In this document: positions 25,128 through 33,893 of the stretch, piece after piece | How positions within the stretch are numbered: the first letter of the stretch is position 1 | Layout of the letters: each line of letters opens with the position of its first letter | Assembly: GCF_020480685.1 (NCBI RefSeq) | Contig: NZ_JAJAFU010000016.1 | Location: 1-57,404, forward strand | Length of the DNA stretch: 57,404 bases | From: Deferrivibrio essentukiensis | GTDB lineage: Bacteria > Chrysiogenota > Deferribacteres > Deferribacterales > Deferrivibrionaceae | Direction: 5' to 3' | Translations under genes and position numbers: made by a program | The notes under the pieces: model-generated | Told to the model about the DNA's origin: nothing | Database searches by the model: none | What the model saw: only the letters and a program-made list of their open reading frames with translations

Positions 25128-25934
25128 CTATTTAACGCTGTTAAAAGTATTCATACACTTATCCCTATGCTCACACTTTGTAAGGTGGTCTATCTCTTCG
25201 CTGACATAAGCACCAATTGAGCATGTATGCTCATCATGAATACCATACATTATTTCCATCATCTCTTTTGTAAGCTCAGGCTTGTCATTGTAAAGCAGAT
25301 ATCTGTTAACGCATGCCACACTATTAATTTTGGTAGCAAGCAAATTCAGATTATGAGTCACCATAATTATAGTCTTATCGGCATTTATCTTTTCCAAAAG
25401 GCTAAAAAAACAAAAGCTTCCATAGGGGTCAATATTTGAAGTAGGCTCATCTAAAATCAGCAGCTCAGGGTTAGAGATAAGTGCTCTTGCAAGGTAAACC
25501 CGCTGCACTTGCCCGCCAGACAGCTCGGTCATTTTTTTATCCTTAAGCTCTAACATCTCAAGCTGCTCAAGCACATCTTCAGCCTTTTTTGTTTCACTTT
25601 TTGAATAACCAAATCTAAAAAATCTACTCTGCAAACCAAGGAGTGTACATTCCAAGACGCTTAACGGGATTTCATTTTTGTTATTTGTCTTTTGGGGCAC
25701 ATATCCAATCCTGTCAAGCACGCTTGAAGGTGACTCACCAAATATCTTTATTTCACCCTTTGTAGGTTTTAAAATACCTAACAAAAGTTTGACAAGGGTA
25801 GTTTTCCCACCGCCATTAGGCCCAACCACCATTAAAAAATCTTTTTCCCTAACGTTTAAGTTTACATTTTCAAGTGCATATGAGCCATTGTATGCAAAAT
25901 ACACATTTTCTACATTTACAATATAGTTACTCAT
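25128..25934 (-). CDS. znuC: Metal ABC transporter ATP-binding protein (ZnuC-like)
   Basis: A 268-residue ABC ATPase. The Walker A is GPNGGGKTT near residue 40, the signature is LSGGQVQR near 140, the Walker B is LLILDEPTS near 160, and the H-loop is VTHN. The last 40 residues contain extra Cys and His (HTCSIGAY, KCEHRDKC), which could sense or bind metal. I start at 25934 because AGGGGG precedes that ATG by 4 nt; the longer frame from 25964 lies inside znuA. Its start overlaps the end of znuA by 8 nt, so the genes are coupled. Confidence 0.9.
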   Translation of the reverse strand: MSNYIVNVENVYFAYNGSYALENVNLNVREKDFLMVVGPNGGGKTTLVKLLLGILKPTKGEIKIFGESPSSVLDRIGYVPQKTNNKNEIPLSVLECTLLGLQSRFFRFGYSKSETKKAEDVLEQLEMLELKDKKMTELSGGQVQRVYLARALISNPELLILDEPTSNIDPYGSFCFFSLLEKINADKTIIMVTHNLNLLATKINSVACVNRYLLYNDKPELTKEMMEIMYGIHDEHTCSIGAYVSEEIDHLTKCEHRDKCMNTFNSVK

Positions 25935-26799
25935 TTTCCCCCTTACACTTTTTTTCAAAAGCATTTTTAATCAATTCAAGTTCGCCAATATAGTTGTAAC
26001 TTAAAGGATTAACTTTTATTATTTCAATATTAAGCTGCTTTGCAAGCGTATTTGTAATTCTACTGTCAATTTGCGGCTGGACAAAGAGGAATTTTACATC
26101 CTCTTTTCTGGCAAAATCAACAATTTCTCTTATATGACTCATTGAAGGCTCAATCCCTTCAGCCTCAATTGCCACTTGCTTCAATCCGAAATCTTTTGCA
26201 AAATATCCCCAAGAAGGGTGAAAAACAAGGATATTTTTACTTTCACACCTGTCAAAAGTTTTTTTGAAATTTATCACAAGCTCGTCCATACTCTTTACAA
26301 GTTTTTGATAATTAGATTCATAAAGTGGAAGGTTATCTTTGTCTGCTTCAGCCATAAAATCTAAAATATTTTTTGCCATAATTTTAACATTATTAGGACT
26401 TAGCCAAATATGAGGATCATAAAAATTGTTATCTCCCTCATTTTCATGCTTTTCATCATGACTGTGCTTTTCAAGCCTCTGTTTTGTAATATCCTTATCT
26501 ATATAAACTACTTTTACCCCCTTATTTACCGAATATAATTTTTCAAGCCATACATGATCAAATGTATCCCCTATTGAAAAATAATATTTTGCCTTTGACA
26601 GCTCTCTCATCTCCTTAGGCCTTGGCTCAAAAAGATGAGGGTTAAAATTTTCCGGGACAAGCGCTTTTACCTGATATTTCCCCCCCACAATATTATCTGC
26701 AATATATTTTACAGGTGAAATACTTACAAAAATAATATCCGCAGAATAAGATAAGTGACTGAATAAAAGTATAATTACGCATAAAAACCACTTTTTCAT
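25927..26799 (-). CDS. znuA: Metal ABC transporter substrate-binding protein (ZnuA-like)
   Basis: A 290-residue periplasmic binding protein. A signal peptide (MKKWFLCVIILLFSHLSYSA) is followed by a cluster A-I fold with metal-ligand histidines: NPHLFEP, DPHIWLSP and FHPSWGYF. Between the first two is an acidic, His-rich loop (KHSHDEKHENEGDN), a feature of zinc-specific family members. I start at 26799 (ATG, with CAGGAG 7 nt upstream), not at the TTG at 26826, which lies in the palindromic element. It is the first gene of the znuA-znuC-znuB-regulator operon. Confidence 0.9.
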   Translation of the reverse strand: MKKWFLCVIILLFSHLSYSADIIFVSISPVKYIADNIVGGKYQVKALVPENFNPHLFEPRPKEMRELSKAKYYFSIGDTFDHVWLEKLYSVNKGVKVVYIDKDITKQRLEKHSHDEKHENEGDNNFYDPHIWLSPNNVKIMAKNILDFMAEADKDNLPLYESNYQKLVKSMDELVINFKKTFDRCESKNILVFHPSWGYFAKDFGLKQVAIEAEGIEPSMSHIREIVDFARKEDVKFLFVQPQIDSRITNTLAKQLNIEIIKVNPLSYNYIGELELIKNAFEKKCKGENE

Positions 26800-26810
26800 A
26801 CCATTGCTCC

Positions 26811-26825
26811 TGCAACTCAGTTGCA
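26811..26825. promoter_or_regulatory. Palindromic candidate Zur/Fur operator
   Basis: TGCAACT-C-AGTTGCA is a perfect 7-bp dyad just before the znuA ribosome binding site. On the minus strand TTGCCT and TATAAA, 15 bases apart, lie immediately upstream, so the dyad would cover the start of transcription. The operon encodes its own Fur-family regulator, so an autorepressor site is the natural reading; binding is inferred. Confidence 0.55.
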
Positions 26826-26826
26826 A

Positions 26827-27150
26827 ATACTTTATAACTATTTGGCTAAAAAGGCAATAATTTTGTTACCTCAGCGATATTTTTTGTATCTCTATAATTC
26901 AATGCTAAAAATGTTCAAGGTTCTAAGTATTAAGTATTAAGTGTTAAGTTTTAGCCTCTAAAACCTTTACAACTTTTATAACCTTTTCAACTCATATTAA
27001 CTTACACAATTTATTTTTTGTCCAAGACTCACTGTTCACAATTCACTTTTCACTATTCACAAATCTTGTACCCTTCAATGTTCTTTCGTAGCACATTATT
27101 TTTTTAACCACAGATGATTAGATTGCATACTTTTTAAGAGGATATTTTAA
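26827..27150. other. Intergenic region: znuA promoter and repeat element D
   Basis: The right edge is the 3' end of the C-GCAxxG-C-C gene and the left edge the znuA promoter. Repeat element D fills most of it. No gene was seen. Confidence 0.6.
26910..27116 (-). repeat. Dispersed modular repeat, copy D
   Basis: Read on the minus strand: CTGTGGTTAAAAAAATA, GTGAATAGTGAAAAGTGAAT, the core GTCTTGGACAAAAAATAAAT with TGTGTAAGTTAATATGAG (26991-27031), AAGGTTATAAAAGTTGTAAA, TTTTAGAGGCTAAAACTTAA and CTTAATACTTAGAACCTTGA. It starts about 35 bases past the stop of the gene ending at 27151 and runs in that gene's sense. Confidence 0.85.
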
Positions 27151-27606
27151 TTAGTCTATTAGATTTTCATCAATCAATATGTCAATAAGAAGCTGTGCAC
27201 AAAAGCTCGAAATTTGCGGACAATGCTTGTATTTACCAATACCAAAAATCAACTCGCTCCTTTTTGTCAAAGACTTGCAACAGGTAGTTTTAAACTTTTC
27301 TTTAAACCGCTCCATAAAAATCTTCCCTAACTTTTGGGAAAGTCTTTTGTCCTCATTGGGACTTTTTCTTCCGGTCAGACTCCCCGCTATCATTACGGAA
27401 GATGATACTGCACCGCATACGCAACCTGAAGCACCAATCCCCTCACCCAAAATGGTCATAGACCTTTTAAAATCATCGGAAAAAAATATTCCTGTTACAT
27501 CTTCAAAAGCTTTTAAAACTGCCTCCGAGCAGTAGTACCCCTCATTGAAATACTTCTCTGCCAGTGTTTTTACTTTGTCTATTTTAATGCTTTTAGTATC
27601 ACTCAT
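27151..27606 (-). CDS. C-GCAxxG-C-C family protein
   Basis: A 151-residue small cytoplasmic protein of the putative redox-active C_GCAxxG_C_C family. The defining cysteines are YYCSEAV (about residue 21), GASGCVCGA (the GCAxxG-like motif, about 57-59), TTCCKSLT (about 110) and HCPQISSFCAQLL near the C terminus. The family is common in anaerobes and is thought to handle electrons or metal through these Cys; the reaction is unproven. It overlaps the thioesterase-like gene upstream by 4 nt and ends the seven-gene minus-strand run that starts at 31067. Confidence 0.85.
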   Translation of the reverse strand: MSDTKSIKIDKVKTLAEKYFNEGYYCSEAVLKAFEDVTGIFFSDDFKRSMTILGEGIGASGCVCGAVSSSVMIAGSLTGRKSPNEDKRLSQKLGKIFMERFKEKFKTTCCKSLTKRSELIFGIGKYKHCPQISSFCAQLLIDILIDENLID

Positions 27607-27995
27607 TTATTCACTTCCTCAAACTTTTCTTTAAGCATTTGTGGCACTTCACAGCTTTTCCCTTTACTTGCATCAAAACATGCAAGAGTAGTTTTTGCCT
27701 CGGCATATACAAGACCGCTTCCATTGTGCAAAATATATTTCCCTTCAAACCGTGTCCTTGAAATCTGATAAAATTCCATGTCTATTATTAACTTATCACC
27801 CAAAGACACGGGACGCTTGTATGAACACTCTACATCAGTTATTAACAAAAAGATATTATCCTCTTTCAGTTTTAAAAAGTCATCCAAAAATAGCTCTGTC
27901 CTTGCCGCTTCCATCAATGTAAAATATTTGGCATGATTTAAATGCCCATACATATCCATATCGGAAAACCTTAGTTCAATCTCCTTTGAAAACAT
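27603..27995 (-). CDS. Acyl-CoA thioesterase, YbgC/4HBT hot-dog family
   Basis: A 130-residue hot-dog fold protein. The active-site region reads RFSDMDMYGHLNHAKYFTLMEAARTEL (residues 9-35), with the family Asp, His and Asn in the usual places. It probably hydrolyses acyl-CoA or acyl-ACP thioesters in the cytoplasm; the substrate is not predictable. It lies 8 nt after the DUF554 gene and overlaps the C-GCAxxG-C-C gene. Confidence 0.87.
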   Translation of the reverse strand: MFSKEIELRFSDMDMYGHLNHAKYFTLMEAARTELFLDDFLKLKEDNIFLLITDVECSYKRPVSLGDKLIIDMEFYQISRTRFEGKYILHNGSGLVYAEAKTTLACFDASKGKSCEVPQMLKEKFEEVNK

Positions 27996-28003
27996 CTATC
28001 ACC

Positions 28004-28696
28004 TCAAAAATATGTTATTTTTATAAAGTCATATAAAGGGATTATAAAAAGTGCAGGCAGCATGTTTGCCGTTTTTATTTTGACAATATTAAGCATATTA
28101 AGCCCAATCCCAACAATGATAATCCCGCCCACAACGGATATACCGTTTACATAAATTTCATTTTCCAGCAAAAACACTGCACTTGAGGCAAGAAGACTTA
28201 GCCCGCCCTGATAAATTAAAATTACTATTGCAGAAAACAATACACCTATCCCAAGAGTGGATGTCAATATAACCGAAGAAACACCATCCAACATGCTTTT
28301 AACATACAAAACGGAAGGGTCATTGTTTAAACCGTCTTTTATCGCACCGATTATTGTCATTGAGCCCACACAAAACAACACGCTTGCAGTAACAAACCCA
28401 AGCACAAATGTATTTGAAGTGCTTCTCGTCTTATTTTGAATATATGAGCCAACTTTATCGAGTTTATCCTCGATATCAATAATTTCACCAATTATAGTGC
28501 CAACTACCAAAGAAATTAATGCAGCTAAAAAATCATGCTCCTCAAAAGCCATCTTCGCCCCTAAAACAATTACAGCAAGCCCCAAAGCTTTTAAGACTGA
28601 CTCTTTTAGCTCACCTTTTATTCTTTTACCAAAAAAAAGCCCTATAACTGTCCCCACAGTTACTGCAGCAGCATTAACAATCGTCCCTAAAACCAT
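28004..28696 (-). CDS. DUF554 family membrane protein
   Basis: A 230-residue membrane protein with about seven hydrophobic segments and the DUF554 start MVLGTIVNAAAVTVGTVIGL, then GAKMAFE and GEIIDIEDKLDK. The family is described as possible transporters of unknown substrate. The ATG directly follows the stop of the phospholipase D-like gene, which indicates coupling. Confidence 0.87.
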   Translation of the reverse strand: MVLGTIVNAAAVTVGTVIGLFFGKRIKGELKESVLKALGLAVIVLGAKMAFEEHDFLAALISLVVGTIIGEIIDIEDKLDKVGSYIQNKTRSTSNTFVLGFVTASVLFCVGSMTIIGAIKDGLNNDPSVLYVKSMLDGVSSVILTSTLGIGVLFSAIVILIYQGGLSLLASSAVFLLENEIYVNGISVVGGIIIVGIGLNMLNIVKIKTANMLPALFIIPLYDFIKITYF

Positions 28697-29266
28697 CTAC
28701 CTAACCAACCTTTTGATATATTTTACTGCATCACTTGCTAACCCTTCGGAAACTATTCTCACAGTAGTTTCATTATTATATTTAAACGCACTGTCAGTAT
28801 AATTGTGACTACCAACATAAGTTATCTTTTCATCGATAACCATTAGCTTTGCATGTGTACGCACATCTTTTGAATCAAACACAACCGTTGCGCCCGCTTT
28901 TAACAGTTCTTCGGCAGTTTCTTTGTTAATATCGGTAGTAATGTCATTCCCTTTCCCTAAATCCATAACGACAAAGACCTTTACACCTTTTTTCAAAGCA
29001 CTAATCAATGCTTCCTCCAAAAGGGTGCTCATTTGATGCCTATCATCAGTCGTCTTAAACATATAAATAGCTATAAAAATATTTTTTTGAGCATCCGTAA
29101 CATCTTTTATCATAGAATCCAAAAGATATCTGTTAGGCAGAAATGTAACCTTGGCGTCATATGCCTCAGGTCTTGCATAAATGTTTGTAATAGAAACATA
29201 AATTATAAAAAAAACAGCAAAGATGTATTTAATATAACGTTTTGTTAATCTTTTCCCAAGCCTCAT
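28697..29266 (-). CDS. Secreted phospholipase D-like (Nuc-type) protein
   Basis: A 189-residue protein with an N-terminal signal or anchor (residues 11-31) and one HKD motif, HAKLMVIDEK, followed by SHNYTDSAF. Single-motif members such as the Nuc endonuclease dimerise to build the active site, so a periplasmic phosphodiesterase acting on nucleic acid or phospholipid is expected. The start overlaps the end of engB by 38 nt, and AGGGG lies 6 nt before the ATG. Confidence 0.83.
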   Translation of the reverse strand: MRLGKRLTKRYIKYIFAVFFIIYVSITNIYARPEAYDAKVTFLPNRYLLDSMIKDVTDAQKNIFIAIYMFKTTDDRHQMSTLLEEALISALKKGVKVFVVMDLGKGNDITTDINKETAEELLKAGATVVFDSKDVRTHAKLMVIDEKITYVGSHNYTDSAFKYNNETTVRIVSEGLASDAVKYIKRLVR

Positions 29267-29801
29267 CAGTACCCCTTTTCTTTGTAGCTGAAAATATTAC
29301 AAAATTTTCCTTAATTAAACCCAATTTATCGGAAATCACCTTCGCCTGCTTAGCTATTTCATTTCCAGATAGTTTGTCAGACTTGTTCAAAATAAACAAG
29401 ACGTCACGGTCAAGTTCATAAAGCATATTAATAACACTAATATCATCTTCCGTCGGCACCCGCCTGATATCAAGTATCAAAACGCATAATTTAAGCTGAT
29501 TTCTCGAAGAGATATAAGCATAAATATTTTTAGACCAGCTCTCTTTCTCTTTCTTTGATACTTTAGCGTATCCGTATCCCGGCAAGTCTACAAAAACCAT
29601 CTTATTGTCAATATTAAAAAAGTTTATGAGTCTTGTCTTCCCCGGTGTTTTACCTACTTTGACAAGACTTTTTCTACCAAGCAACACATTTATTACACTG
29701 GATTTACCCACATTACTCCTGCCCAAAAAAGCGACTTCACTTAAATCATGAGCCGGATAATCTTTTGGCAAAAGAGCCGATTTTATAAATTCCGCATTCA
29801 A
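29229..29801 (-). CDS. engB: Ribosome biogenesis GTP-binding protein EngB (YihA/YsxC)
   Basis: A 190-residue small GTPase needed for large-subunit assembly and cell division in many bacteria. G motifs are GRSNVGKSS (G1), KTPGKT (G2), DLPGYGYAKVS (G3), NKSDKLSG (G4) and SATKKRG (G5). The most likely start is the TTG at 29801, which overlaps the TGA of the preceding DHH gene (TTGA) and has GGGGTG upstream; the frame is also open from a TTG at 29816. It is flanked by the DHH phosphoesterase and phospholipase D-like genes in the same run. Confidence 0.95.
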   Translation of the reverse strand: MNAEFIKSALLPKDYPAHDLSEVAFLGRSNVGKSSVINVLLGRKSLVKVGKTPGKTRLINFFNIDNKMVFVDLPGYGYAKVSKKEKESWSKNIYAYISSRNQLKLCVLILDIRRVPTEDDISVINMLYELDRDVLFILNKSDKLSGNEIAKQAKVISDKLGLIKENFVIFSATKKRGTDEAWEKINKTLY

Positions 29802-30643
29802 GGCAGCACCCCACAATTAGTTAGAAAAGTTTTTAAGCAAAAATCGAAGTCCGTAGAAAATCCAGCAGCATTTTTATGTCCACCACCGCCATTATTAACG
29901 GCAATTTTACTTACATCTATATCATTTTGGGAGCGTAGAGAAATCTTCTTTTTCTGAGCATTGATAATTACCGCATACTGAGCTTCAGTATTATTTATTA
30001 TGTGATGACCAAGCTCAGAATTATACCTTTCCGCAAAAATTACCGCAAATTTTCTCCCTTCAACATCCTCGAAAAATGTAAGATTTTTTAATGCATTATC
30101 AAGATATTTACTCTTTGACTCCTCTTCAATCTCAAGCAGCATCTTTTCATACTTGTCAAATTTCGTGGAAGGATTTTCCAAAAACCTTTTTACAAATCTA
30201 TCTATCCCCACTAAAGAAAAATACATATTCATTGTTAAACTATCTTCCCGTTTTAAGTGCCACATATCATAATCATTAACACACTCTGCAAACTCTCTGT
30301 AATCTTCCACATCACAGCCAATCTCTTTAAGCCACATAAGCGTCAATAAAGTAGCCGATTTTGATATATCATGATAAGAATCTATTAACTTGCTAAGTCC
30401 TTCTGAAGTTTTATGATGATCTATAAAGAATAATTCGACATAGTTTGTCAAAAACTTAGCAGTTTCAATGGTAGGTGAAAGGTCTGTAATTATAATTTTA
30501 TTGAAGTTATTGTAATTTTTAATAAGGTAATTATCTATTTCATCATAATTGAGGTAAACCGTATCAGCCACATCAAGATACTTTTTTATCAATACGCCAC
30601 ATCCGGCACCATCAAGATCGTTATGTGTAACATGCAAAATCAT
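29798..30643 (-). CDS. DHH/DHHA1 family phosphoesterase
   Basis: A 281-residue cytoplasmic phosphoesterase. Manganese-ligand motifs are THNDLDG (residues 6-12), TDLSP (about 54) and FIDHHKT (about 73), with NNGGGGHKNAAGF as the DHHA1 substrate-binding loop near 255. This layout fits enzymes that degrade short oligonucleotides or cyclic dinucleotide products (NrnA-like), and it is smaller than RecJ. The exact substrate is not decided. It begins 4 nt after yjbQ and its stop overlaps the start of engB. Confidence 0.85.
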   Translation of the reverse strand: MILHVTHNDLDGAGCGVLIKKYLDVADTVYLNYDEIDNYLIKNYNNFNKIIITDLSPTIETAKFLTNYVELFFIDHHKTSEGLSKLIDSYHDISKSATLLTLMWLKEIGCDVEDYREFAECVNDYDMWHLKREDSLTMNMYFSLVGIDRFVKRFLENPSTKFDKYEKMLLEIEEESKSKYLDNALKNLTFFEDVEGRKFAVIFAERYNSELGHHIINNTEAQYAVIINAQKKKISLRSQNDIDVSKIAVNNGGGGHKNAAGFSTDFDFCLKTFLTNCGVLP

Positions 30644-30647
30644 AAAT

Positions 30648-31067
30648 TTATTCTCCGATTATTTTAATAAGTACTCTTTTACGTCTTCTTCCATCAAATT
30701 CCCCGTAAAATATCTGCTCCCAGGGTCCAAAATCAAGCCTACCGTTTGTAACGGCTACAACTACTTCCCTTCCCATAATCTGCCTTTTAAGGTGAGCATC
30801 CCCATTATCTTCCCCGGTTAAGTTATGTTTGTAAAGACTTAGCGGCTCGTGCGGAGCAAGCTCCTCAAGCCACCTTTTATAGTCACTGTGCAAACCTGAT
30901 TCGTGGTCATTTATAAACACTGAAGCAGTTATATGCATTGCATTAACAAGGCAAAGTCCTTCTTTTATCCCACTTTCGTTTACAGCCTGCTGCACCTCAG
31001 ATGTAATATTTATAAATTCGACCCTTTCTTTTGTATTAAACCATAATTCTTTTCTGAAAGATTTCAT
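30648..31067 (-). CDS. YjbQ/UPF0047 family protein
   Basis: A 139-residue protein of the YjbQ family, recognised by [20 protein letters not shown] and the C-terminal [20 protein letters not shown]. Conserved His and Glu suggest a metal site. Members show thiamine-phosphate synthase-like side activity, but the native role is unclear. It is the first gene of the minus-strand run 31067-27151, divergent from the RCK/antiporter pair with a 69-bp shared promoter region. Confidence 0.9.
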   Translation of the reverse strand: MKSFRKELWFNTKERVEFINITSEVQQAVNESGIKEGLCLVNAMHITASVFINDHESGLHSDYKRWLEELAPHEPLSLYKHNLTGEDNGDAHLKRQIMGREVVVAVTNGRLDFGPWEQIFYGEFDGRRRKRVLIKIIGE

Positions 31068-31136
31068 TTTACACCTCTTTAATTGAGTGCTATATTATTA
31101 ACAAAATAATTCTTAATAGTAAACAAGGGAAAGTAT

Positions 31137-32540
31137 ATGATAATAATTTGTGGAATAGGTTATTTTGAAGAGCAACTTATAGCTAACATAAAAGATAGAG
31201 AAGTAATTGCCATTGAATTGGACAAAGAAAAAGCTGCCAAAATTGAATCTCAATATCCACATGTTAAAACAATTGTTGGTGATGCAAGCAGTGTTTTGGT
31301 ATGGAAAAAAATAGACCTGGATAATGTTCAGCACATCATAACTGCCTTCAAAGATGCCGATGTAAGTCTTGAAATTTGTTTTTTTATCAGAAAAACCTTT
31401 AAACTTGACCTTCCAATTTTGGTTATTTCATATTCAGGGGATATTGAAGATAAATTTGCTGAATTTGGTGTCACACTAATAAACCCCCTTGAGATGTCAA
31501 TTAACCTTGTAATAAATAAACTCAATAAAAATTATTCGAAAGCTATCGATATAGGTATAAGAAAAGGTGAGCTGATTGAAATGAATGTCTTATCAAAATC
31601 TCACCTGACAGATAGAAAATTAAAAAATATTAAGCCTTCAAACTGGCATGTAGCAGCTATCTACAGAAATAATGAAATCGTTATCCCCACTGGCAATGTT
31701 AAAATAGAGGTAGGGGATAAAGTTATTATATTTGGTGAACCTAAGGTTTTGGAAAACCTTGCAAATATATTCTTAAAAGGTATCCCTCAATTCCCCCTTC
31801 AATATGGTAAAATTATGTCATTGTATATCTTCTCTGACAAAGATTTACTCTCATTAGGAGGAAGTGTCCATCTATTTAAACATATAAGGTCGCAACGGCT
31901 TGAAATAATTGCTGTGGATACTGTTGTCGGAGAAGAAAAGATTATTTCACTATTTGAGAAAAACGAAATAACAAAAGATTTTGGTATAATTTCCACCCAA
32001 ACTTTTTTTGAAAATCTAAACAGACCTGATAATGGAATAAATGTATTCATACAAAGAAAATCTACATTCTTGAAAAAACTTAAAATAAAGCAAATCTTGA
32101 AAGAAACATTAAAGCCTACAGCTCTTATGAAAAACGGCTCTGATTTTTCAAAAATAATGGTAAGCCTTAATAGCCCTGACATGACACACATTCTTGAAAT
32201 TGCAGTGGAGCTTGCAAGATTATTTAAAGTGGAAGTAGAAGCGGTATACACTACACTTCCAAAGGCTTTGCGAAATGAGGAGGATGCTGAGCTCTTGCAA
32301 GAATCTTACACAATAGTTAATGATTTTAAATCTATATACAAAATAAACATTAACTATACAGTAATTGAGGGTAATCCCGTTAGGGAAACTTTAAGATTTT
32401 TATCAAAGGAAGATAGTTTGTTATTCGTCATAGGTTATGAGCGATTTAATCCAGGCTCGTTTTTCAAACCATCCGTTGCATATCATCTCGCGACAAAAAC
32501 AACATTTTCAACGATATTAATACCTCAGAGTGTAGATTAA
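31137..32540 (+). CDS. RCK (TrkA-N/C) and USP-like regulator of cation transport
   Basis: A 467-residue cytoplasmic protein. Residues 1-130 are a TrkA-N/RCK-type Rossmann fold (IIICGIGYFEEQLI, then GDASSVLVWKKIDLD), residues about 140-215 a TrkA-C domain (VGDKVIIFGEP), and the rest holds a divergent middle region and a universal-stress-like C-terminal domain (FVIGYERF, FSTILIPQ). The glycine pattern GIGYF departs from GxGxxG, so nucleotide binding may be altered. It lies 2 nt before the CPA2 antiporter gene, so it is most likely its gating subunit, a split form of KefC-type systems. The ligand is unknown. Confidence 0.78.
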   Translation: MIIICGIGYFEEQLIANIKDREVIAIELDKEKAAKIESQYPHVKTIVGDASSVLVWKKIDLDNVQHIITAFKDADVSLEICFFIRKTFKLDLPILVISYSGDIEDKFAEFGVTLINPLEMSINLVINKLNKNYSKAIDIGIRKGELIEMNVLSKSHLTDRKLKNIKPSNWHVAAIYRNNEIVIPTGNVKIEVGDKVIIFGEPKVLENLANIFLKGIPQFPLQYGKIMSLYIFSDKDLLSLGGSVHLFKHIRSQRLEIIAVDTVVGEEKIISLFEKNEITKDFGIISTQTFFENLNRPDNGINVFIQRKSTFLKKLKIKQILKETLKPTALMKNGSDFSKIMVSLNSPDMTHILEIAVELARLFKVEVEAVYTTLPKALRNEEDAELLQESYTIVNDFKSIYKININYTVIEGNPVRETLRFLSKEDSLLFVIGYERFNPGSFFKPSVAYHLATKTTFSTILIPQSVD

Positions 32541-32542
32541 GT

Positions 32543-33703
32543 ATGTCAGCACATGAAGCTTTACTTTTATTTTTAATGGCAGCCATCGCTTTTATATCCC
32601 CATACCTTGGCAAAAAGCTCCGTCTACCAATACCTGTAATTGAAATTTTATTAGGTATATTGATAGGCACATTTATCAACATTGATAAACATGCATTTAC
32701 TATCATAAAATTTATATCTGAATTTGGTTTTTTGGTACTTATGTATTTAGCAGGGCTTGAGCTTGACATAGAAGATTTGAAAAAGACTCCGAAAAAAGAC
32801 TTTTTAATATATGTGCTATACTACCTTATAGTAATAGGTGTGCTTTTTGCCACTGCCATCTTATTTAACCTACCAATACCTTTGGTCCTCTTGGTATCTA
32901 TGTCGGCAATCGGGCTTTTATACCCAATCCTTTCAGCAAGTAATGCATTGAATACAAATATCGGAAGGACACTCTTAATCATTGGTAGTGTAGGAGAAAT
33001 AATAAGTCTTATAATCATAACTGCAACAACAATATATTACAGTTACGGCTTCAGCATTAAGTCTGTTTACCATATTTCGGAAATTTTATTTTTCTGTATT
33101 TTTGCCTATCTGGCGTTAAAGAGCTTGAAACTCTTCTCATGGTGGTATCCAAGCACGCTGCTTAAAATTGTCAGCAGTGACAACTCTGCAGAGACAGGAA
33201 TGCGTACTAACTTTTTAAATATGCTTGTATTTGTCGCCCTTGCCGCATATTTGAACATTGAAATCATTATTGGAAGCTTTATTGGCGGAATGCTTTATGC
33301 AACAATTTTAAAAGACAACGAAGATATAAGAGAAGGTTTTGAAATGTTTGGCAACGGTTTTTTGATACCTATCTTTTTTATTTATGTTGGTCTGGCATTT
33401 GATATTAACAGCCTTACCAATATTACAACAATAATATATGCGGTTTCTCTTTCCATAGGGATATTTGTGGTAAGACTTCTGGCAAGTCTTGTTTTTGTAT
33501 TTGCTGACATAAACTTAAAAAGTATAATTGCAATACCTTTAAGCACCTCTTTCCCGTTAACACTTTTAGTAGCATTTGCAGAGATAGGAAAAGCTACAAA
33601 CATATTAAGTGTTGAAATGGCAAGTGCAGCAATCTTGACATCCATACTGACAGCTATTATCTATCCACCTATTCTAAAAGTGGCAATGAGATTTGCAAGA
33701 TAA
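32543..33703 (+). CDS. CPA2-family cation:proton antiporter
   Basis: A 386-residue membrane protein with about 12 hydrophobic helices and Na+/H+ exchanger (CPA2) features: PYLGKKLRLPIPVIEILLGI near the start, VLMYLAGLELD near residue 70, and VGLAFDIN near 285. It ends at the membrane domain, lacking the C-terminal RCK of KefB/KefC; the upstream gene supplies that part in trans. It should exchange K+ or Na+ for H+ and help pH or osmotic balance. The repeat element E follows its stop. Confidence 0.88.
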   Translation: MSAHEALLLFLMAAIAFISPYLGKKLRLPIPVIEILLGILIGTFINIDKHAFTIIKFISEFGFLVLMYLAGLELDIEDLKKTPKKDFLIYVLYYLIVIGVLFATAILFNLPIPLVLLVSMSAIGLLYPILSASNALNTNIGRTLLIIGSVGEIISLIIITATTIYYSYGFSIKSVYHISEILFFCIFAYLALKSLKLFSWWYPSTLLKIVSSDNSAETGMRTNFLNMLVFVALAAYLNIEIIIGSFIGGMLYATILKDNEDIREGFEMFGNGFLIPIFFIYVGLAFDINSLTNITTIIYAVSLSIGIFVVRLLASLVFVFADINLKSIIAIPLSTSFPLTLLVAFAEIGKATNILSVEMASAAILTSILTAIIYPPILKVAMRFAR

Positions 33704-33726
33704 GCTTATTTATCGCTGCGCCCTAT

Positions 33727-33885
33727 GCAGTTATAAAACTGTAAACGGTGAAAAGTGAATCGTGAACAGAGATTTTGTGGACAAGCGATAAATTGTGTAA
33801 GCTAATATGAGTTATAAAGGTTGTAAAGGCTTAACACTTAACAGTTAATACTTAACACTAATAGTGAACGTTGAATAAAACGGGT
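33727..33885 (+). repeat. Dispersed modular repeat, copy E
   Basis: Modules: CAGTTATAAAACTGTAAACG, GTGAAAAGTGAATCGTGAAC, GATTTTGTGGACAAGCGATA, the core AAATTGTGTAAGCTAATATG, GTTATAAAGGTTGTAAAGG, TTAACACTTAACAGTTAATA and AACGTTGAAT. It lies between converging genes, starts about 25 bases after the antiporter stop and has the sense of that gene. It shares the core with copies C, D and F. Confidence 0.85.
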
Positions 33886-33893
33886 GACGGTGG

